Of a DNA stretch of 64,000 nucleotides, positions 16,895 through 26,343 are shown piece after piece. Numbering within the stretch: position 1 is the stretch's first letter; the number at the start of each line of letters is the position of its first letter. The notes below the pieces were generated by a model. It ran no database searches, had not been told where the DNA came from, and was given only the letters and a program-made list of their open reading frames with translations. Source of the DNA: Mesobacterium_A sp034670065 (GTDB lineage: Bacteria > Pseudomonadota > Alphaproteobacteria > Rhodobacterales > Rhodobacteraceae). The stretch covers positions 1 to 64,000 of the forward strand of contig JAXMOG010000005.1 of the NCBI GenBank assembly GCA_034670065.1, written 5' to 3'. A program made the position numbers and the translations under genes.

Positions 16895-18274
16895 TCAGCC
16901 CTTCGCAGCGGCGTGCATCAATTTAACAGGTGTGATCGAGAACACGCCCTTGAACGGCATCAACACGGTGGCTTCGCCATCAGTTCCTACGGTCAGGGAT
17001 CGGGTGGTTTTCTGCGTTTTTCCAACACGGGTCAACGTGTACGCCCCCGGTGTTATGCCCGTCAAAGTGACATTTCCCACAGCATTGGCCTGCACCACAA
17101 CAGAGCTGCGCCCCTCGGGTGTTTGGAACGCCACAGGTTCATACGCGCGCGGCGCTGAACTTTGCACGCCAATGCGAATGGAACCAAAGGGGGACGCTTT
17201 GAAATACAGGCTGTTAAAGCGCACTTCTTCCTTCAATGTCAGATCACTGCCGGGGCTATCGGGTGAATCGACCAAACCCGGCAAAGTGCGCCCTTGCCAA
17301 GATGCATTCATACCAACGGTCAAATCTTCGATCAGAACATCCGTATCAGCCCGCCCGAACCACCATTCGAGCATGGATGGTTGCAGCCCGTTTTCCGCAG
17401 CAAAATCCGCAATTTTTGCAACACGTTTGGCCGAGGCCCGGCGATAGCGGTGATAGCTGAGTTCATCCCAGTGTTCAGCCGCGCCGGGGGTTGCCAAAAT
17501 CTCCTGCGCATAGGGCAACGCATGAGCCATGTTTGTCACCGACGGGGCGGCAAAGGCCGGGGCGTATCCTGCATCGCTTAGGCGCTTTGCCGTCGCGGCC
17601 ATGGCGGCCCCCATTTGTGCGCCTGTCCACCCTTTCTTAGGTAGGTCAGGTTCCAGCACCACCTCCCACAGGTCAGGCACGAACCCCCATTTTTCATCAA
17701 GGTGCTGATAGGTTGCCAATACGAATTCGGCGTATTCTTCAGGCGCCATCTGAAAGAACTGCCCATCGCGGAAAGAGACGTAGCACAGGTTGATGAACAG
17801 ATCGCGCCCTTCGTCCGCCAGCGCGGCGCGCAAAGGCAAAACAAAATGCTCTACGTGCCAGTCCAGCTCGGCAAAGTTGAAGCCATCGGGGTTTATGACA
17901 AATGGGTCATCATTGTCATTTTCGGCCTTATAACGTTCGTCGCGCCACGTATCGTAGGGCATTTTCCCGGCCAGAAACCGGTCAGGCCCATCGCCAGACG
18001 TTTCCGCACCGGAACGCACCTCCAGTCGCAGGCGGTCAATGCCAACCTCTTGAACCACGGTTTCGAACAATTGCGCCTGATAGGCCGCCCATGGCGGGGC
18101 CAATGGATTGTCAGGAAGGTCGGTAGACGCTTCCCATCCCATCATTGTTTGGAAGGTCTGATCCGGGTTCAGCGAAATCACCGCATCGCTGTGGCGTTGC
18201 ACCCACGCAGAGGCCGCAACCGCCGCCACACAAAAACCCCCAGCCAGAGCCAGTTTTCGAACGATTGTCACCAC
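16895..18274 (-). CDS. Clan-A glycoside hydrolase-like membrane-anchored protein (GH30/GH39-like)
   Basis: A 459-residue protein with an N-terminal export signal or anchor (6-24) followed by MMGWEAS (44-50), like the GH30 start G-x-G-x-S/A. Candidate acid/base glutamates are E204 or E208 in DLWEVVLEPD and the nucleophile E303 in SMLEWWFG, each at the end of a predicted strand as in (beta/alpha)8 retaining glycosidases. A C-terminal beta-rich region (about 350-450) resembles the GH30 side domain. It starts with GTG after GAGGG. It may trim or remodel the glycan made by this locus. Family assignment by motif is tentative. Confidence 0.65.
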   Translation of the reverse strand: MVTIVRKLALAGGFCVAAVAASAWVQRHSDAVISLNPDQTFQTMMGWEASTDLPDNPLAPPWAAYQAQLFETVVQEVGIDRLRLEVRSGAETSGDGPDRFLAGKMPYDTWRDERYKAENDNDDPFVINPDGFNFAELDWHVEHFVLPLRAALADEGRDLFINLCYVSFRDGQFFQMAPEEYAEFVLATYQHLDEKWGFVPDLWEVVLEPDLPKKGWTGAQMGAAMAATAKRLSDAGYAPAFAAPSVTNMAHALPYAQEILATPGAAEHWDELSYHRYRRASAKRVAKIADFAAENGLQPSMLEWWFGRADTDVLIEDLTVGMNASWQGRTLPGLVDSPDSPGSDLTLKEEVRFNSLYFKASPFGSIRIGVQSSAPRAYEPVAFQTPEGRSSVVVQANAVGNVTLTGITPGAYTLTRVGKTQKTTRSLTVGTDGEATVLMPFKGVFSITPVKLMHAAAKG

Positions 18275-18506
18275 GATTCCCTCTTAATAGTTAACCCGAA
18301 GGAAACATTCAGTTCAAAGGACGGACACTTATGCAATTTTATCACCATGCTGCATTCAGTCGTCTGCTTTTACTGGGCGAATGACCGAAACTATTGATAG
18401 ATTGTTGCTGATGAAGCTGCATGGAAATTAGGACCTTTGGAAGGCAGCCATTTGATCGTTTTAGAGCAAAAAACATTTTTTCTGACCGACCGCATATTGC
18501 GGCAGA

Positions 18507-20027
18507 ATGGGTATTAATATGAACCAACGCATGGGCTCGGCTGGGGGAACCCGCCCTGTGACGAACTTATTGTTTTTCGTGCTTGCCTTGGCAATTAGCC
18601 TTTGGGTCGCGGTGGCCAACGGTGACACACTATTCTACTTCGATACGGACGCATATCTGGATCGCGGCGAACAGATGTTGACCGAGTTTGGGGTTATCCC
18701 CTTGCCCGAGCCCATCGTTGGCAGCGACGGACAGATCATTGCGCAGCCCGAAAAGAAAAACATCGATGGGTCACGCTCCCCGATTTACTCGGTTGTTCTA
18801 GGCTTGTTTGCCGCCTTTAACGCGCTGGAAGGGGCGATTTTGGTCAATGCTTTGCTGGCCATCGTCGCAATTTGGCTGCCGTTGCGCATCGCGATGCGCC
18901 TTTACGCGCCAAGCGTATCGGCCTGGCTGATCACTTTGATCGCTGTCGCGGTCAGTGCCTTGGGGTCTTATGCTTTTTACGTGGCCTTCCTGATGCCAGA
19001 CATTCTGGCCCCTGTCTTGCTGATTGTCGCGGCGACCTATGTCGCCTTTGGCGGACGCATGCTTTTCTGGGAAATCGCCCTGGCCTTCTTTTTAGGCGTG
19101 ACGGCGGTTTCACTACACCTTTCGCACCAAGCTATCGTTGTGCTGTTGATCCCTGTCACATTTGTTGTGTCGCTGGCATTTGGCGGCAAGCGCCGGTTGA
19201 TGGCGCCAATTCTGATCGGTCTTATTGCCCTGATCGGATATGCTGAACAAACGGCATTCAAGAAAGCTGTTCAAACAGTGACATCGAAAGAGGTGACGTA
19301 CCTGCCCTTCCTGACGGCGCGCCTGATCGAAGACAAAGTGGGTTACAGATACCTGGAGGCGAACTGCCCGGATGAAGCAATTGTCACCTGCAAACTGTAC
19401 GATGCGCTGCAATTGTCGGACGATCCGTGGCGGTTAACCGCAACGCATATCTCTTTTGAAAAGTCCGAACGGCTGGGCTCGTTCCGGCGGATGCCACAGG
19501 ATGATCAGGCGGCAGTTGCGAACAATCAGGTTAACTTCTTCAAAGACGTCCTGATGTGGGATCCCGTTGGAACCGCCTTGGCATTTCTAAACAACACCTT
19601 AACCCAAGCACGCCTGAACAGTGTCAACATGACCCTGCCCAGCGACTCTATCGTGAACAAACTAGATGGCACGCCCGGTTTGGCCTTTACAGAGTTTGAG
19701 AAGGGCCGATTGGCTGCCAACACCACTTGGGTCGAACCGATCACACCCGCTCAGCAAACATTGTACCTCGTGTCGCTTCTTGTCGTATTGGCCGGTATAT
19801 TCTGGCCAGGCATGCCGCGACGGGCCCGTGCCTTTTTGTTGATGATCTTGTTGGGTATTTTGGTGAATGCATTTGTCTGCGGAGGCGTATCACAACCTGC
19901 CACACGCTATGGCGCACGGGTCATTTGGCTGTTGCCTATGGCCGCCGTTCTGACTGCAACGTTAATCCGTGCTCTGCCGGGGCTTCGCGCCAGCGGATAC
20001 TATGAGAAAAGAAAGACTGCGCGATGA
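18507..20027 (+). CDS. GT-C-like polytopic membrane protein
   Basis: A 506-residue protein with about ten transmembrane segments. After the first segment, the loop has DTDAYLDRG (46-53), with acidic residues where GT-C transferases keep their catalytic Asp/Glu, and later DGSRSPIYSVVLG, like the R-x-P-x-Y segment of lipid-phosphate-sugar-dependent transferases. A large non-membrane loop (about 255-395) follows. No named family is recognised. Its stop overlaps the start of the GT2 gene (ATGA). Start could also be ATG at 18519. Confidence 0.6.
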   Translation: MGINMNQRMGSAGGTRPVTNLLFFVLALAISLWVAVANGDTLFYFDTDAYLDRGEQMLTEFGVIPLPEPIVGSDGQIIAQPEKKNIDGSRSPIYSVVLGLFAAFNALEGAILVNALLAIVAIWLPLRIAMRLYAPSVSAWLITLIAVAVSALGSYAFYVAFLMPDILAPVLLIVAATYVAFGGRMLFWEIALAFFLGVTAVSLHLSHQAIVVLLIPVTFVVSLAFGGKRRLMAPILIGLIALIGYAEQTAFKKAVQTVTSKEVTYLPFLTARLIEDKVGYRYLEANCPDEAIVTCKLYDALQLSDDPWRLTATHISFEKSERLGSFRRMPQDDQAAVANNQVNFFKDVLMWDPVGTALAFLNNTLTQARLNSVNMTLPSDSIVNKLDGTPGLAFTEFEKGRLAANTTWVEPITPAQQTLYLVSLLVVLAGIFWPGMPRRARAFLLMILLGILVNAFVCGGVSQPATRYGARVIWLLPMAAVLTATLIRALPGLRASGYYEKRKTAR

Positions 20028-21055
20028 CACATCCAGAAACGATCAGCGTCGTCGTCCCCGCGTATAAAGCCGCGCATTTGCTGCCCCGCGTTTTGAAGCC
20101 TTTGATGGGCATGTTGGAACGTGGCGAGGTTCAAGAAGTCATCGTGGTTGACGATTGTTCCCCTGACAACACAATCGAAGTTGCCGAGGGCATGGGCGCA
20201 AAGGTCATTAAAACGCCGCAAAACGGTGGCCCCGGTGTCGCCCGAAATCTGGCAGCCACAGTCGCAACCGGTGATATCATGTGGGTTGTCGACAGCGATG
20301 TGATCGCCTGGGATGATGGCGCCGAAAAAGTACGCGCCGCCTTTCAGGAAACAGGCGTTCGTGCCGTGTTTGGCAGCTATGACGAAACACCCGACGGAAC
20401 GCCATGGTTTTCGCGTTACAAGAACCTGACACACCGGTTTTACCATCAGCATGCCGACCGGGAAGCCACCACGTTTTGGGCCGGATGCGGCGCGGTTGAT
20501 CGCGAATTTTTCCTTTCGATTGGCGGGTTTGACGTAGAAACCTACAAGGTGCCGTCCATCGAAGACATTGAATTGGGCTATCGCATCAAGGCCAATGGCG
20601 GCCGCATCATTCTGGACCCAAGCTTGCTTGGCAAACACCTGAAAGTCTGGACAATCCCCGGTGCCATAAAGACCGATATCTTTTGCCGGGCCCTGCCCTG
20701 GTCGCGCCTGATGATCGGGCGCGAAGGCGTGACCAATGACCTGAATACCGGGTGGGGCGAACGCCTGCGCGCGGGTGTGGCGCTGTTGCTTTTGCTGACA
20801 CTGATTGCGCTGCCCTTTAAACTTTCACTGTGGCCGGTTTTCCTTGTTCTGGCCGCAGTAGCTGTCCTGATGAACCTTAGTTTCGCCCGTTTTTTGGTGA
20901 AGCATGGAGGCTGGCTATTTGCCGCTGGCGGGCTGCTCTATCATCAGGTGTACTATGTGTATTCAAGCACGGTGTTCGTTTGGTGTCTGATCGAATACCA
21001 CCTGCTGGGAAAACGAGATAACATCGCGGTAGACCGCGTTATAAAAAAATATTGA
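20024..21055 (+). CDS. Family 2 glycosyltransferase with C-terminal membrane segments
   Basis: A 343-residue GT2: nucleotide-binding VVDDCSPDNT (41-50), D-x-D at 90-92 (VVDSDV), and the acceptor-side segment GGFDVETYKVPSIEDIELGYR with the ED motif. The last hundred residues form two or three transmembrane segments, so it works at the inner membrane. It is translationally coupled to the GT-C-like gene before it and followed after 10 bases by the DPM1-like gene. Ribosome site for the next gene is GAGGAA. Confidence 0.9.
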   Translation: MTHPETISVVVPAYKAAHLLPRVLKPLMGMLERGEVQEVIVVDDCSPDNTIEVAEGMGAKVIKTPQNGGPGVARNLAATVATGDIMWVVDSDVIAWDDGAEKVRAAFQETGVRAVFGSYDETPDGTPWFSRYKNLTHRFYHQHADREATTFWAGCGAVDREFFLSIGGFDVETYKVPSIEDIELGYRIKANGGRIILDPSLLGKHLKVWTIPGAIKTDIFCRALPWSRLMIGREGVTNDLNTGWGERLRAGVALLLLLTLIALPFKLSLWPVFLVLAAVAVLMNLSFARFLVKHGGWLFAAGGLLYHQVYYVYSSTVFVWCLIEYHLLGKRDNIAVDRVIKKY

Positions 21056-21065
21056 GGAACGACAG

Positions 21066-21983
21066 ATGACAATGACCGCAGCGCCACAGGCCGACATGTC
21101 TGTGAACACAGGTCCGGATGTTGCTGGCATGACCCTTTCAGTGGTTATTCCGGCGTATAACGAAGAAGGCGCGCTGCGTTCGACAGTATCAGACGTGCGC
21201 ACCCATCTTGACCCGCTGGGTATCGACTATGAAATTATCGTGGTTGATGACGGATCGACAGACAACACCAAGGCAGAGGCCGATGCGTCGGGCGCTGATG
21301 TTGTTGACTGGAACGATGTGAACAGCGGGTATGGCGCGACGCTGAAGCGTGGTGTCAAACAGGCCAAGCACGAATACGTCGCTATTCTGGATGCAGACGG
21401 CACCTACCCTGCCAAATACCTGCCCGATATGCTGGCTCAGTGCCGCACGCAGGATATGGTGGTGGGCGACCGCGGTGCAGGTATGAAAAACGTACCGTTG
21501 ATCCGCAAACCCGCCAAATGGATGCTGAATTCGCTGGCGTCATTCCTGGCAGAGCGCAAGTTGAACGACCTGAACTCTGGCTTGCGGGTCTTCCGCAAAT
21601 CTGAGCTGATCCCGTTCCTGCCGCTGTTGCCGCAGAACTTCTCTTTCACCACGACCATCACCCTGTGCATGAGCTGCAACGGCAAGCGCATGGTCTATAC
21701 ACCCATCCAATACGGCAAGCGTGTGGGCAAATCCAAAATCCGCCCGGTGGATTTCTTGAACTTCATCATCTTGGTGCTGCGCGCCATCGTGCTGTTCAAC
21801 CCGCTGCGTATTTTCATTCCGCTGGGTTTGGGCCTGATGGGGCTGGGTCTGGTAAAATTCATCTATGATGTCTTTATCGGCAACCTGTCGGAAACCACTG
21901 TTTTCGCCTTTCTTGCCGCGATCATGATTTGGTCGCTGGGCTTGATCGCCGATATGATCTCTCGCCTGCATCTGAGACCGTAA
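21066..21983 (+). CDS. Polyprenyl-phosphate glycosyltransferase (DPM1/GtrB-like GT2)
   Basis: A 305-residue GT2 of the dolichyl-phosphate mannose synthase type: VVDDGSTDNT (60-69), DADGTYP (109-115) and the sequence NDLNSGLRVFRKS typical of polyprenyl-phosphate sugar synthases. Two or more C-terminal membrane segments anchor it, as in GtrB. It would load a single sugar onto undecaprenyl phosphate for later use by a GT-C enzyme on the outer side. It lies directly before the LPG-synthase-TM-type gene, a plausible flippase for that lipid. Confidence 0.88.
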   Translation: MTMTAAPQADMSVNTGPDVAGMTLSVVIPAYNEEGALRSTVSDVRTHLDPLGIDYEIIVVDDGSTDNTKAEADASGADVVDWNDVNSGYGATLKRGVKQAKHEYVAILDADGTYPAKYLPDMLAQCRTQDMVVGDRGAGMKNVPLIRKPAKWMLNSLASFLAERKLNDLNSGLRVFRKSELIPFLPLLPQNFSFTTTITLCMSCNGKRMVYTPIQYGKRVGKSKIRPVDFLNFIILVLRAIVLFNPLRIFIPLGLGLMGLGLVKFIYDVFIGNLSETTVFAFLAAIMIWSLGLIADMISRLHLRP

Positions 21984-22925
21984 ATGGCGTTATCCCCCAC
22001 AATGCGAAAATGGCTGATCCGTTTGACCGGATCGGCTGTAATGCTGGCGGTCCTGTTTTGGATCGTGCCGTGGGATACATTCAAACAAGCGTTGGCCAAG
22101 GTTTCCTTGATCGACTTCCTGTTCGTACTGGTTGCGTTTCTGCTGTGTCATGTGGCGGCCGCAGCCAAATGGTGGGTGTTGATGGGGCGGCGCGTGCCGC
22201 TGTTATTGGCATTGCGTGCGCATTTTACCGGGCTGGCCGCCAATTTGGGATTGCCCGGCGCCATCGGTGGCGATGCAGTACGGGCCGCAATGGCGCATAT
22301 GTCCATGAAAGACGGTGCGCGGACGGTCGCTGCGGCAATGGCTGATCGACTAATCGATCTGGCTGCGCTGGGGTCATTGACGGCAATTGGTCTGGTGATG
22401 ACGGGCACAGATGGCGACAGTGGCGGCACGGCTGTACTGGCGCTGGTCGTGTTAGGGGCCATTTTGCTGATGATGGCGTTCCTGCCACGTCTGTTGCCCT
22501 TGCCGTGGAAACTGATTCCGGCACTACCGGCAAAAGGGTTGGCCGAAAAACTGGCCGCCGCGTTTAAGGAATTCGGCGAAGCGCCCCTGCGATTGATCGG
22601 CGCTTTTATTGCCTCTTTCGCCATTCAGGGCGCATTGGTTTTGCTGTCGCTGTATTTGGCGCGCGCAGCCGGGCTTGAAGTATCGACAGCGGCGTGGCTC
22701 TTCGCGTGGCCGTTGGCAAAAATCCTGGCGGTTCTGCCGATCAGTTTGAACGGTCTTGGATTGCGGGAAAGTGTTTTGGCCGGATTACTGGTGCCGTTTG
22801 GCGCCGCTTCGGCCGTTGTTGTTGCGTCTGGGCTGCTATGGCAAGCGGTGCTGTTCTGCGCAGGCGGCATAGGTGGATTGATTTACGCGACCACAACGTC
22901 GCACGGAAAACAGGTTACAGAATGA
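21984..22925 (+). CDS. LPG-synthase-TM (UPF0104) family membrane protein, possible lipid-sugar flippase
   Basis: A 313-residue protein with seven to eight membrane segments and the family segments GLAANLGLPGAIGGDAVRA and ISLNGLGLRESVL. The family groups MprF flippase-like domains and proteins found beside DPM1-like transferases. It starts with ATG immediately after the TAA of the GT2 gene and its stop overlaps the next ATG, so its level is tied to both. Transport of the polyprenyl-phosphate sugar is inference from context. Confidence 0.82.
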   Translation: MALSPTMRKWLIRLTGSAVMLAVLFWIVPWDTFKQALAKVSLIDFLFVLVAFLLCHVAAAAKWWVLMGRRVPLLLALRAHFTGLAANLGLPGAIGGDAVRAAMAHMSMKDGARTVAAAMADRLIDLAALGSLTAIGLVMTGTDGDSGGTAVLALVVLGAILLMMAFLPRLLPLPWKLIPALPAKGLAEKLAAAFKEFGEAPLRLIGAFIASFAIQGALVLLSLYLARAAGLEVSTAAWLFAWPLAKILAVLPISLNGLGLRESVLAGLLVPFGAASAVVVASGLLWQAVLFCAGGIGGLIYATTTSHGKQVTE

Positions 22926-24352
22926 GTGATTTTACTGACACCAAACTGGCGGTTCTGGGCGCAGGACCGGCCGGCATTGCCACGGCCTATGCCCTGTCAA
23001 AGGACAAACGCGGAGACGTGACCCTGTATGAGCGGGCAGAGGTAACCGGCGGGAATTCGGCATCTTTTGATGTGTCCGGAATCCGCTGCGATTACGGTTC
23101 GCACCGGTTTCACCCAGTTGCCGATCCGGCGGTTCTAGATACCGTCAAAGAGCTGCTGGGCGATGATTTGTTGTTGCGCCCGCGCCATGGGCGTATCCGG
23201 CTGGGCGGACGGTGGATCCACTTCCCACTGAAGCTGGCCGATGCCATGTTGCACCTGCCGCCGAAATTTGCCGCGTCGCTGATTGGAGACATGGCCACCA
23301 AGAAATTCCGCAAGGAACCAAAGGACCGCACCTTTTCGACCGTGCTGTACAAAGGGCTGGGCCCGACGATTTCGGAAAACTTCTATTTTCCGTATGTGCG
23401 CAAACTTTGGGGTGAAGAACCTGACCATCTGGCCGTCAAACTGGCTGAGCGCCGCGTTGGCGCGGGGTCGGTCGGCAAAATCTTGGGCAAAATGGTGCGT
23501 ATGCTGCCGGGCCTGCGTGGCGAAACGACGGGCCGGTTCTTTTATCCGCGTGAAGGTTTTGGCCAGATCAGCGGCAAGATGCTGGAAGCCGCCGTTGATC
23601 AGGGCACAGATCTGAAGCTGGGCACCGATATCAAAGCCATCCACCGGGACGGCAACAAAGTCACTGGCCTGACCGTGTCTGAACCGGGGGCTGAGGACAA
23701 ACGCATCGACACTGATCTGGTGCTGTCGACCCTGCCTTTGACGACGCTGGTCCGTGTGATGGAACCCGCCGCCCCGCCCGAAGTGGTGACCGCGGCCAAG
23801 TCCATTCGCTTCCGTGGCATGGTGCTGATCTATCTGACATTGGATACAGATCAATTCACCGAGTATGACGCGCATTACTTCCCCGAAATCTCGGTGCCGA
23901 TTTCGCGCATGTCAGAGCCCAAGAACTATTCGGCCACCTCTGAACCCAAGGGCCGCACCGTACTTTGCGCGGAACTGCCGTGTGATCCGACCGATCCGTG
24001 GTGGTCCATGTCGGATGACGAGCTGGGTCAGGCCTATGTTGGCTGGCTGAATGATCTGGGTCTGCCGGTTAAGGCCAAGGTTTTGGCCACAGAGACGCGC
24101 CGCCTGTCCCATGCCTATCCTGTATATGACATTGGTTACGAGGATCATTTCAACACCATTGATAAATGGCTGATGAGCCTGGAGGGTATGCTGGTCTTTG
24201 GTCGTCAGGGGCTGTTTGCCCATGACAACACCCACCATGCCTTTGCTATGGCCTATGCGGCATCAGATGTGGTGCAACCGGGCGGCAAGATCGATCATGT
24301 GGCTTGGGAAAAGCACCGGCGCGAGTTTGAACACCACACCGTCGAGGATTGA
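22922..24352 (+). CDS. FAD-dependent oxidoreductase (UGM/amine-oxidase-like), paralogue 1
   Basis: A 476-residue flavoprotein. The Rossmann motif VLGAGPAGIATAYAL starts at 11, an acidic residue for the FAD ribose lies in LYERAEVTGG, and the FAD-side segment GSHRFHP and the C-terminal RQGLFAHDNTHHAFAMAY are shared with the gene at 33962 (GGHRFFT; RNGLHRYNNQDHSM). Such proteins are related to UDP-galactopyranose mutase and protoporphyrinogen oxidase; the sugar substrate is unknown. It begins at ATG 22922 overlapping the previous stop, and the deacetylase gene follows after 3 bases. Confidence 0.82.
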   Translation: MSDFTDTKLAVLGAGPAGIATAYALSKDKRGDVTLYERAEVTGGNSASFDVSGIRCDYGSHRFHPVADPAVLDTVKELLGDDLLLRPRHGRIRLGGRWIHFPLKLADAMLHLPPKFAASLIGDMATKKFRKEPKDRTFSTVLYKGLGPTISENFYFPYVRKLWGEEPDHLAVKLAERRVGAGSVGKILGKMVRMLPGLRGETTGRFFYPREGFGQISGKMLEAAVDQGTDLKLGTDIKAIHRDGNKVTGLTVSEPGAEDKRIDTDLVLSTLPLTTLVRVMEPAAPPEVVTAAKSIRFRGMVLIYLTLDTDQFTEYDAHYFPEISVPISRMSEPKNYSATSEPKGRTVLCAELPCDPTDPWWSMSDDELGQAYVGWLNDLGLPVKAKVLATETRRLSHAYPVYDIGYEDHFNTIDKWLMSLEGMLVFGRQGLFAHDNTHHAFAMAYAASDVVQPGGKIDHVAWEKHRREFEHHTVED

Positions 24353-24355
24353 TCT

Positions 24356-25096
24356 ATGGGCGGTGTCGTCGACATCCTGATGTATCACGCCATTGATGAT
24401 GCCGAGGGGCCAACCTCTATTGCGCCATCGGTTTTTGCCGCGCAAATGGCGGCCTTGGCGGCCTCTGGCGTGCCGGTGATCGGGATGGATCAGGTCAAGG
24501 CGCATCTGCAGTCTGGCAGCGGTCGGGCGGTGGCGATCACCTTTGACGACGGGTTTCAGGATTTTGCCGACCGCGCCTTTCCGATTTTACAGGACCACGG
24601 GTTTGCATCGATGGTCTATCTGGTGGCCGGGTTGGTGGGAGGCGCGGAAAACTGGGCCTATTGCCATTCACCGGCGCGCGACTTGATGAAGTGGGACACG
24701 ATCCGCGATCTGATGAGCAAGGGTGTGGATTTTGGCAACCACACCTGTACACACCCGAACCTTTCCGAAATTCCGATAGGTGAAGTGGAAGATCAAATCG
24801 ATTTGGCCCAAGGGCGGATCGAAGCGGAACTGGGCTTTCGCCCCCGGCACATGGCACCGCCCTATGGTGGTTCGACAGCCGCTGTACGCGCCTTGTTTCC
24901 TGCACGGTTTGATACCTCGGTCGGAGTGCGATTGGGCGCAGCCCATGCCAAGGATGATCTGTATGATTTGCCGCGGCTGGAGATGTTTTATTTCACCGAC
25001 ATCAAACGGTGGAAGGCCGAATTGGCCGGTCGCGGTGCCGGGTATTTGTTGGCCCGTCGAGGCGCGCGCAAGCTGCGCCAGACCTTGGGGATGTGA
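24356..25096 (+). CDS. Polysaccharide deacetylase (NodB / CE4)
   Basis: A 246-residue carbohydrate esterase 4 domain. Motif 1 ITFDDGF (61-67) gives the catalytic and metal Asp, and motif 2 GNHTCTHPNL (128-137) gives the metal His 129 and 133; MAPPYGG is motif 3. No signal peptide is visible, so it may act in the cytoplasm or on a membrane-bound lipid sugar. Removal of an N-acetyl group would produce an amino sugar, fitting a HexNAc-based glycan. It is the last gene of the 18507-25096 run. Confidence 0.9.
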   Translation: MGGVVDILMYHAIDDAEGPTSIAPSVFAAQMAALAASGVPVIGMDQVKAHLQSGSGRAVAITFDDGFQDFADRAFPILQDHGFASMVYLVAGLVGGAENWAYCHSPARDLMKWDTIRDLMSKGVDFGNHTCTHPNLSEIPIGEVEDQIDLAQGRIEAELGFRPRHMAPPYGGSTAAVRALFPARFDTSVGVRLGAAHAKDDLYDLPRLEMFYFTDIKRWKAELAGRGAGYLLARRGARKLRQTLGM

Positions 25097-25161
25097 ACGG
25101 TCACGTATGTGAGTGACGGGACGACTATGTGACTGCACGAGCATGTGACAGGCGTGGCGCC

Positions 25162-25181
25162 GCGGGGGGCCAGCCCCCCGC
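25162..25181. terminator. GC-rich hairpin typical of Rhodobacterales
   Basis: GCGGGGGGC (25162-25170), CA, GCCCCCCGC (25173-25181), then ACCCCCCGGCGTATTTTTAAAG. This hairpin plus TATTT tail is of the type seen repeatedly between genes in this order. It lies between two convergent genes, which fits termination, though the T-run is not immediately next to the stem. Confidence 0.65.
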
Positions 25182-25224
25182 ACCCCCCGGCGTATTTTTA
25201 AAGAAAAGAAGGGGGGATGGCCGC

Positions 25225-26343
25225 TTACGATTGGCGGTCCAAGACCTCTTGATACAGGGCGGCGTAGTTTTCGTGAATTTTGCTGGGCGTGAACCGGTCT
25301 TCGTGGCTGCGCACCAGAGCATTTGCCCCGGCCTGCGCCAGCAAATCCGGATCGCAAAGGTGGCGCAGGATCGCTTGGGCGGATGCGGCGGCGTCTTCAA
25401 CGGGAACCAGAGCGCCAACATGATCATCCACCAATTCGCGCACGCCGCCACAGTCTGTGGCGATGACGGGAACGCCCGCCCGGAAAGATTCGACAATTGA
25501 GATTGGCAGGTTTTCCCATCGGGACGTGAGTAAGAACAGATCCGATGCCGCCAGATGTTCGCCGACATTGGTGATCGAGCCAATGAACTTCATCGCGTCG
25601 GTGACACCTGCCTCTTGGGCCCAGCGGTGCACGGCGTGATCTTCCTTGCCCTTGCCCGCAACAACGAAGGTCGCGCCGGGCAATTGGGCGGTCACACGCG
25701 CCGCGACATCCACCATCACATCGATGCCCTTTTGAACATCCAAGCGCGACAGGGACAAAATGAGCGGCCCCTCGCGCCCATCCAGAAGCTGTGCCCGCAA
25801 GGCACTGGCGGTTTCCGGGGGCACATCTGGCATGGGCGAAACGCCCAACCCCATGGCGCGGCCCTTTTCCGGCTTCAAACCATGGGACACCAGCCTGTCG
25901 ATGCCATCCCGACTGGGTGAAATGGTCATATCGGCACACCAACGCGCGGTTCTTGCCACCGAAACTTCGCGGGACGGTGCAGAGCCGTGAAACGTCATGA
26001 CAACGGGAACATTCAGCCCCAGGGTTGCCAGCCGCGCCACGATGGCGGGGGCGGTTTCATGCGCGTGGACCAGCTGAATACCGTCTGCCTTGATCGCGCG
26101 GCGCAGACCACGCACGCAGGGCCAAATGGCCGACACACGTTTTAACAGAGCGCCACCATGCGCGCTGACGGTGTTGAGGGGGATACGGATCTGGTTGGCA
26201 TCGCTCCAATCTCCGCCGTCGCCGGCCAGCGTGACCTGATGTCCAAGCCCGCGCAAATCTTCTGTCAAGTCCAACACATGCCGCTGGATACCGCCGGGCC
26301 GAAAATTGGTTGCGAGTTCGAGCAAGCGCAGGGGTTTGGTCAT
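25225..26343 (-). CDS. Family 4 glycosyltransferase (GT-B), second
   Basis: A 372-residue GT4. The N-lobe starts ELATNFRPGGIQRHVLDL; the C-lobe has ILSLSRLDVQKGIDVM (with the usual donor Arg/Lys) and the E-x7-E region SRWENLPISIVESFRAGVPV. HGS at about 118 matches the acceptor-side motif. Its ATG overlaps the stop of the GMC gene (ATGA), so it is the last gene of a minus-strand operon running from 31056 to 25225. Confidence 0.9.
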   Translation of the reverse strand: MTKPLRLLELATNFRPGGIQRHVLDLTEDLRGLGHQVTLAGDGGDWSDANQIRIPLNTVSAHGGALLKRVSAIWPCVRGLRRAIKADGIQLVHAHETAPAIVARLATLGLNVPVVMTFHGSAPSREVSVARTARWCADMTISPSRDGIDRLVSHGLKPEKGRAMGLGVSPMPDVPPETASALRAQLLDGREGPLILSLSRLDVQKGIDVMVDVAARVTAQLPGATFVVAGKGKEDHAVHRWAQEAGVTDAMKFIGSITNVGEHLAASDLFLLTSRWENLPISIVESFRAGVPVIATDCGGVRELVDDHVGALVPVEDAAASAQAILRHLCDPDLLAQAGANALVRSHEDRFTPSKIHENYAALYQEVLDRQS

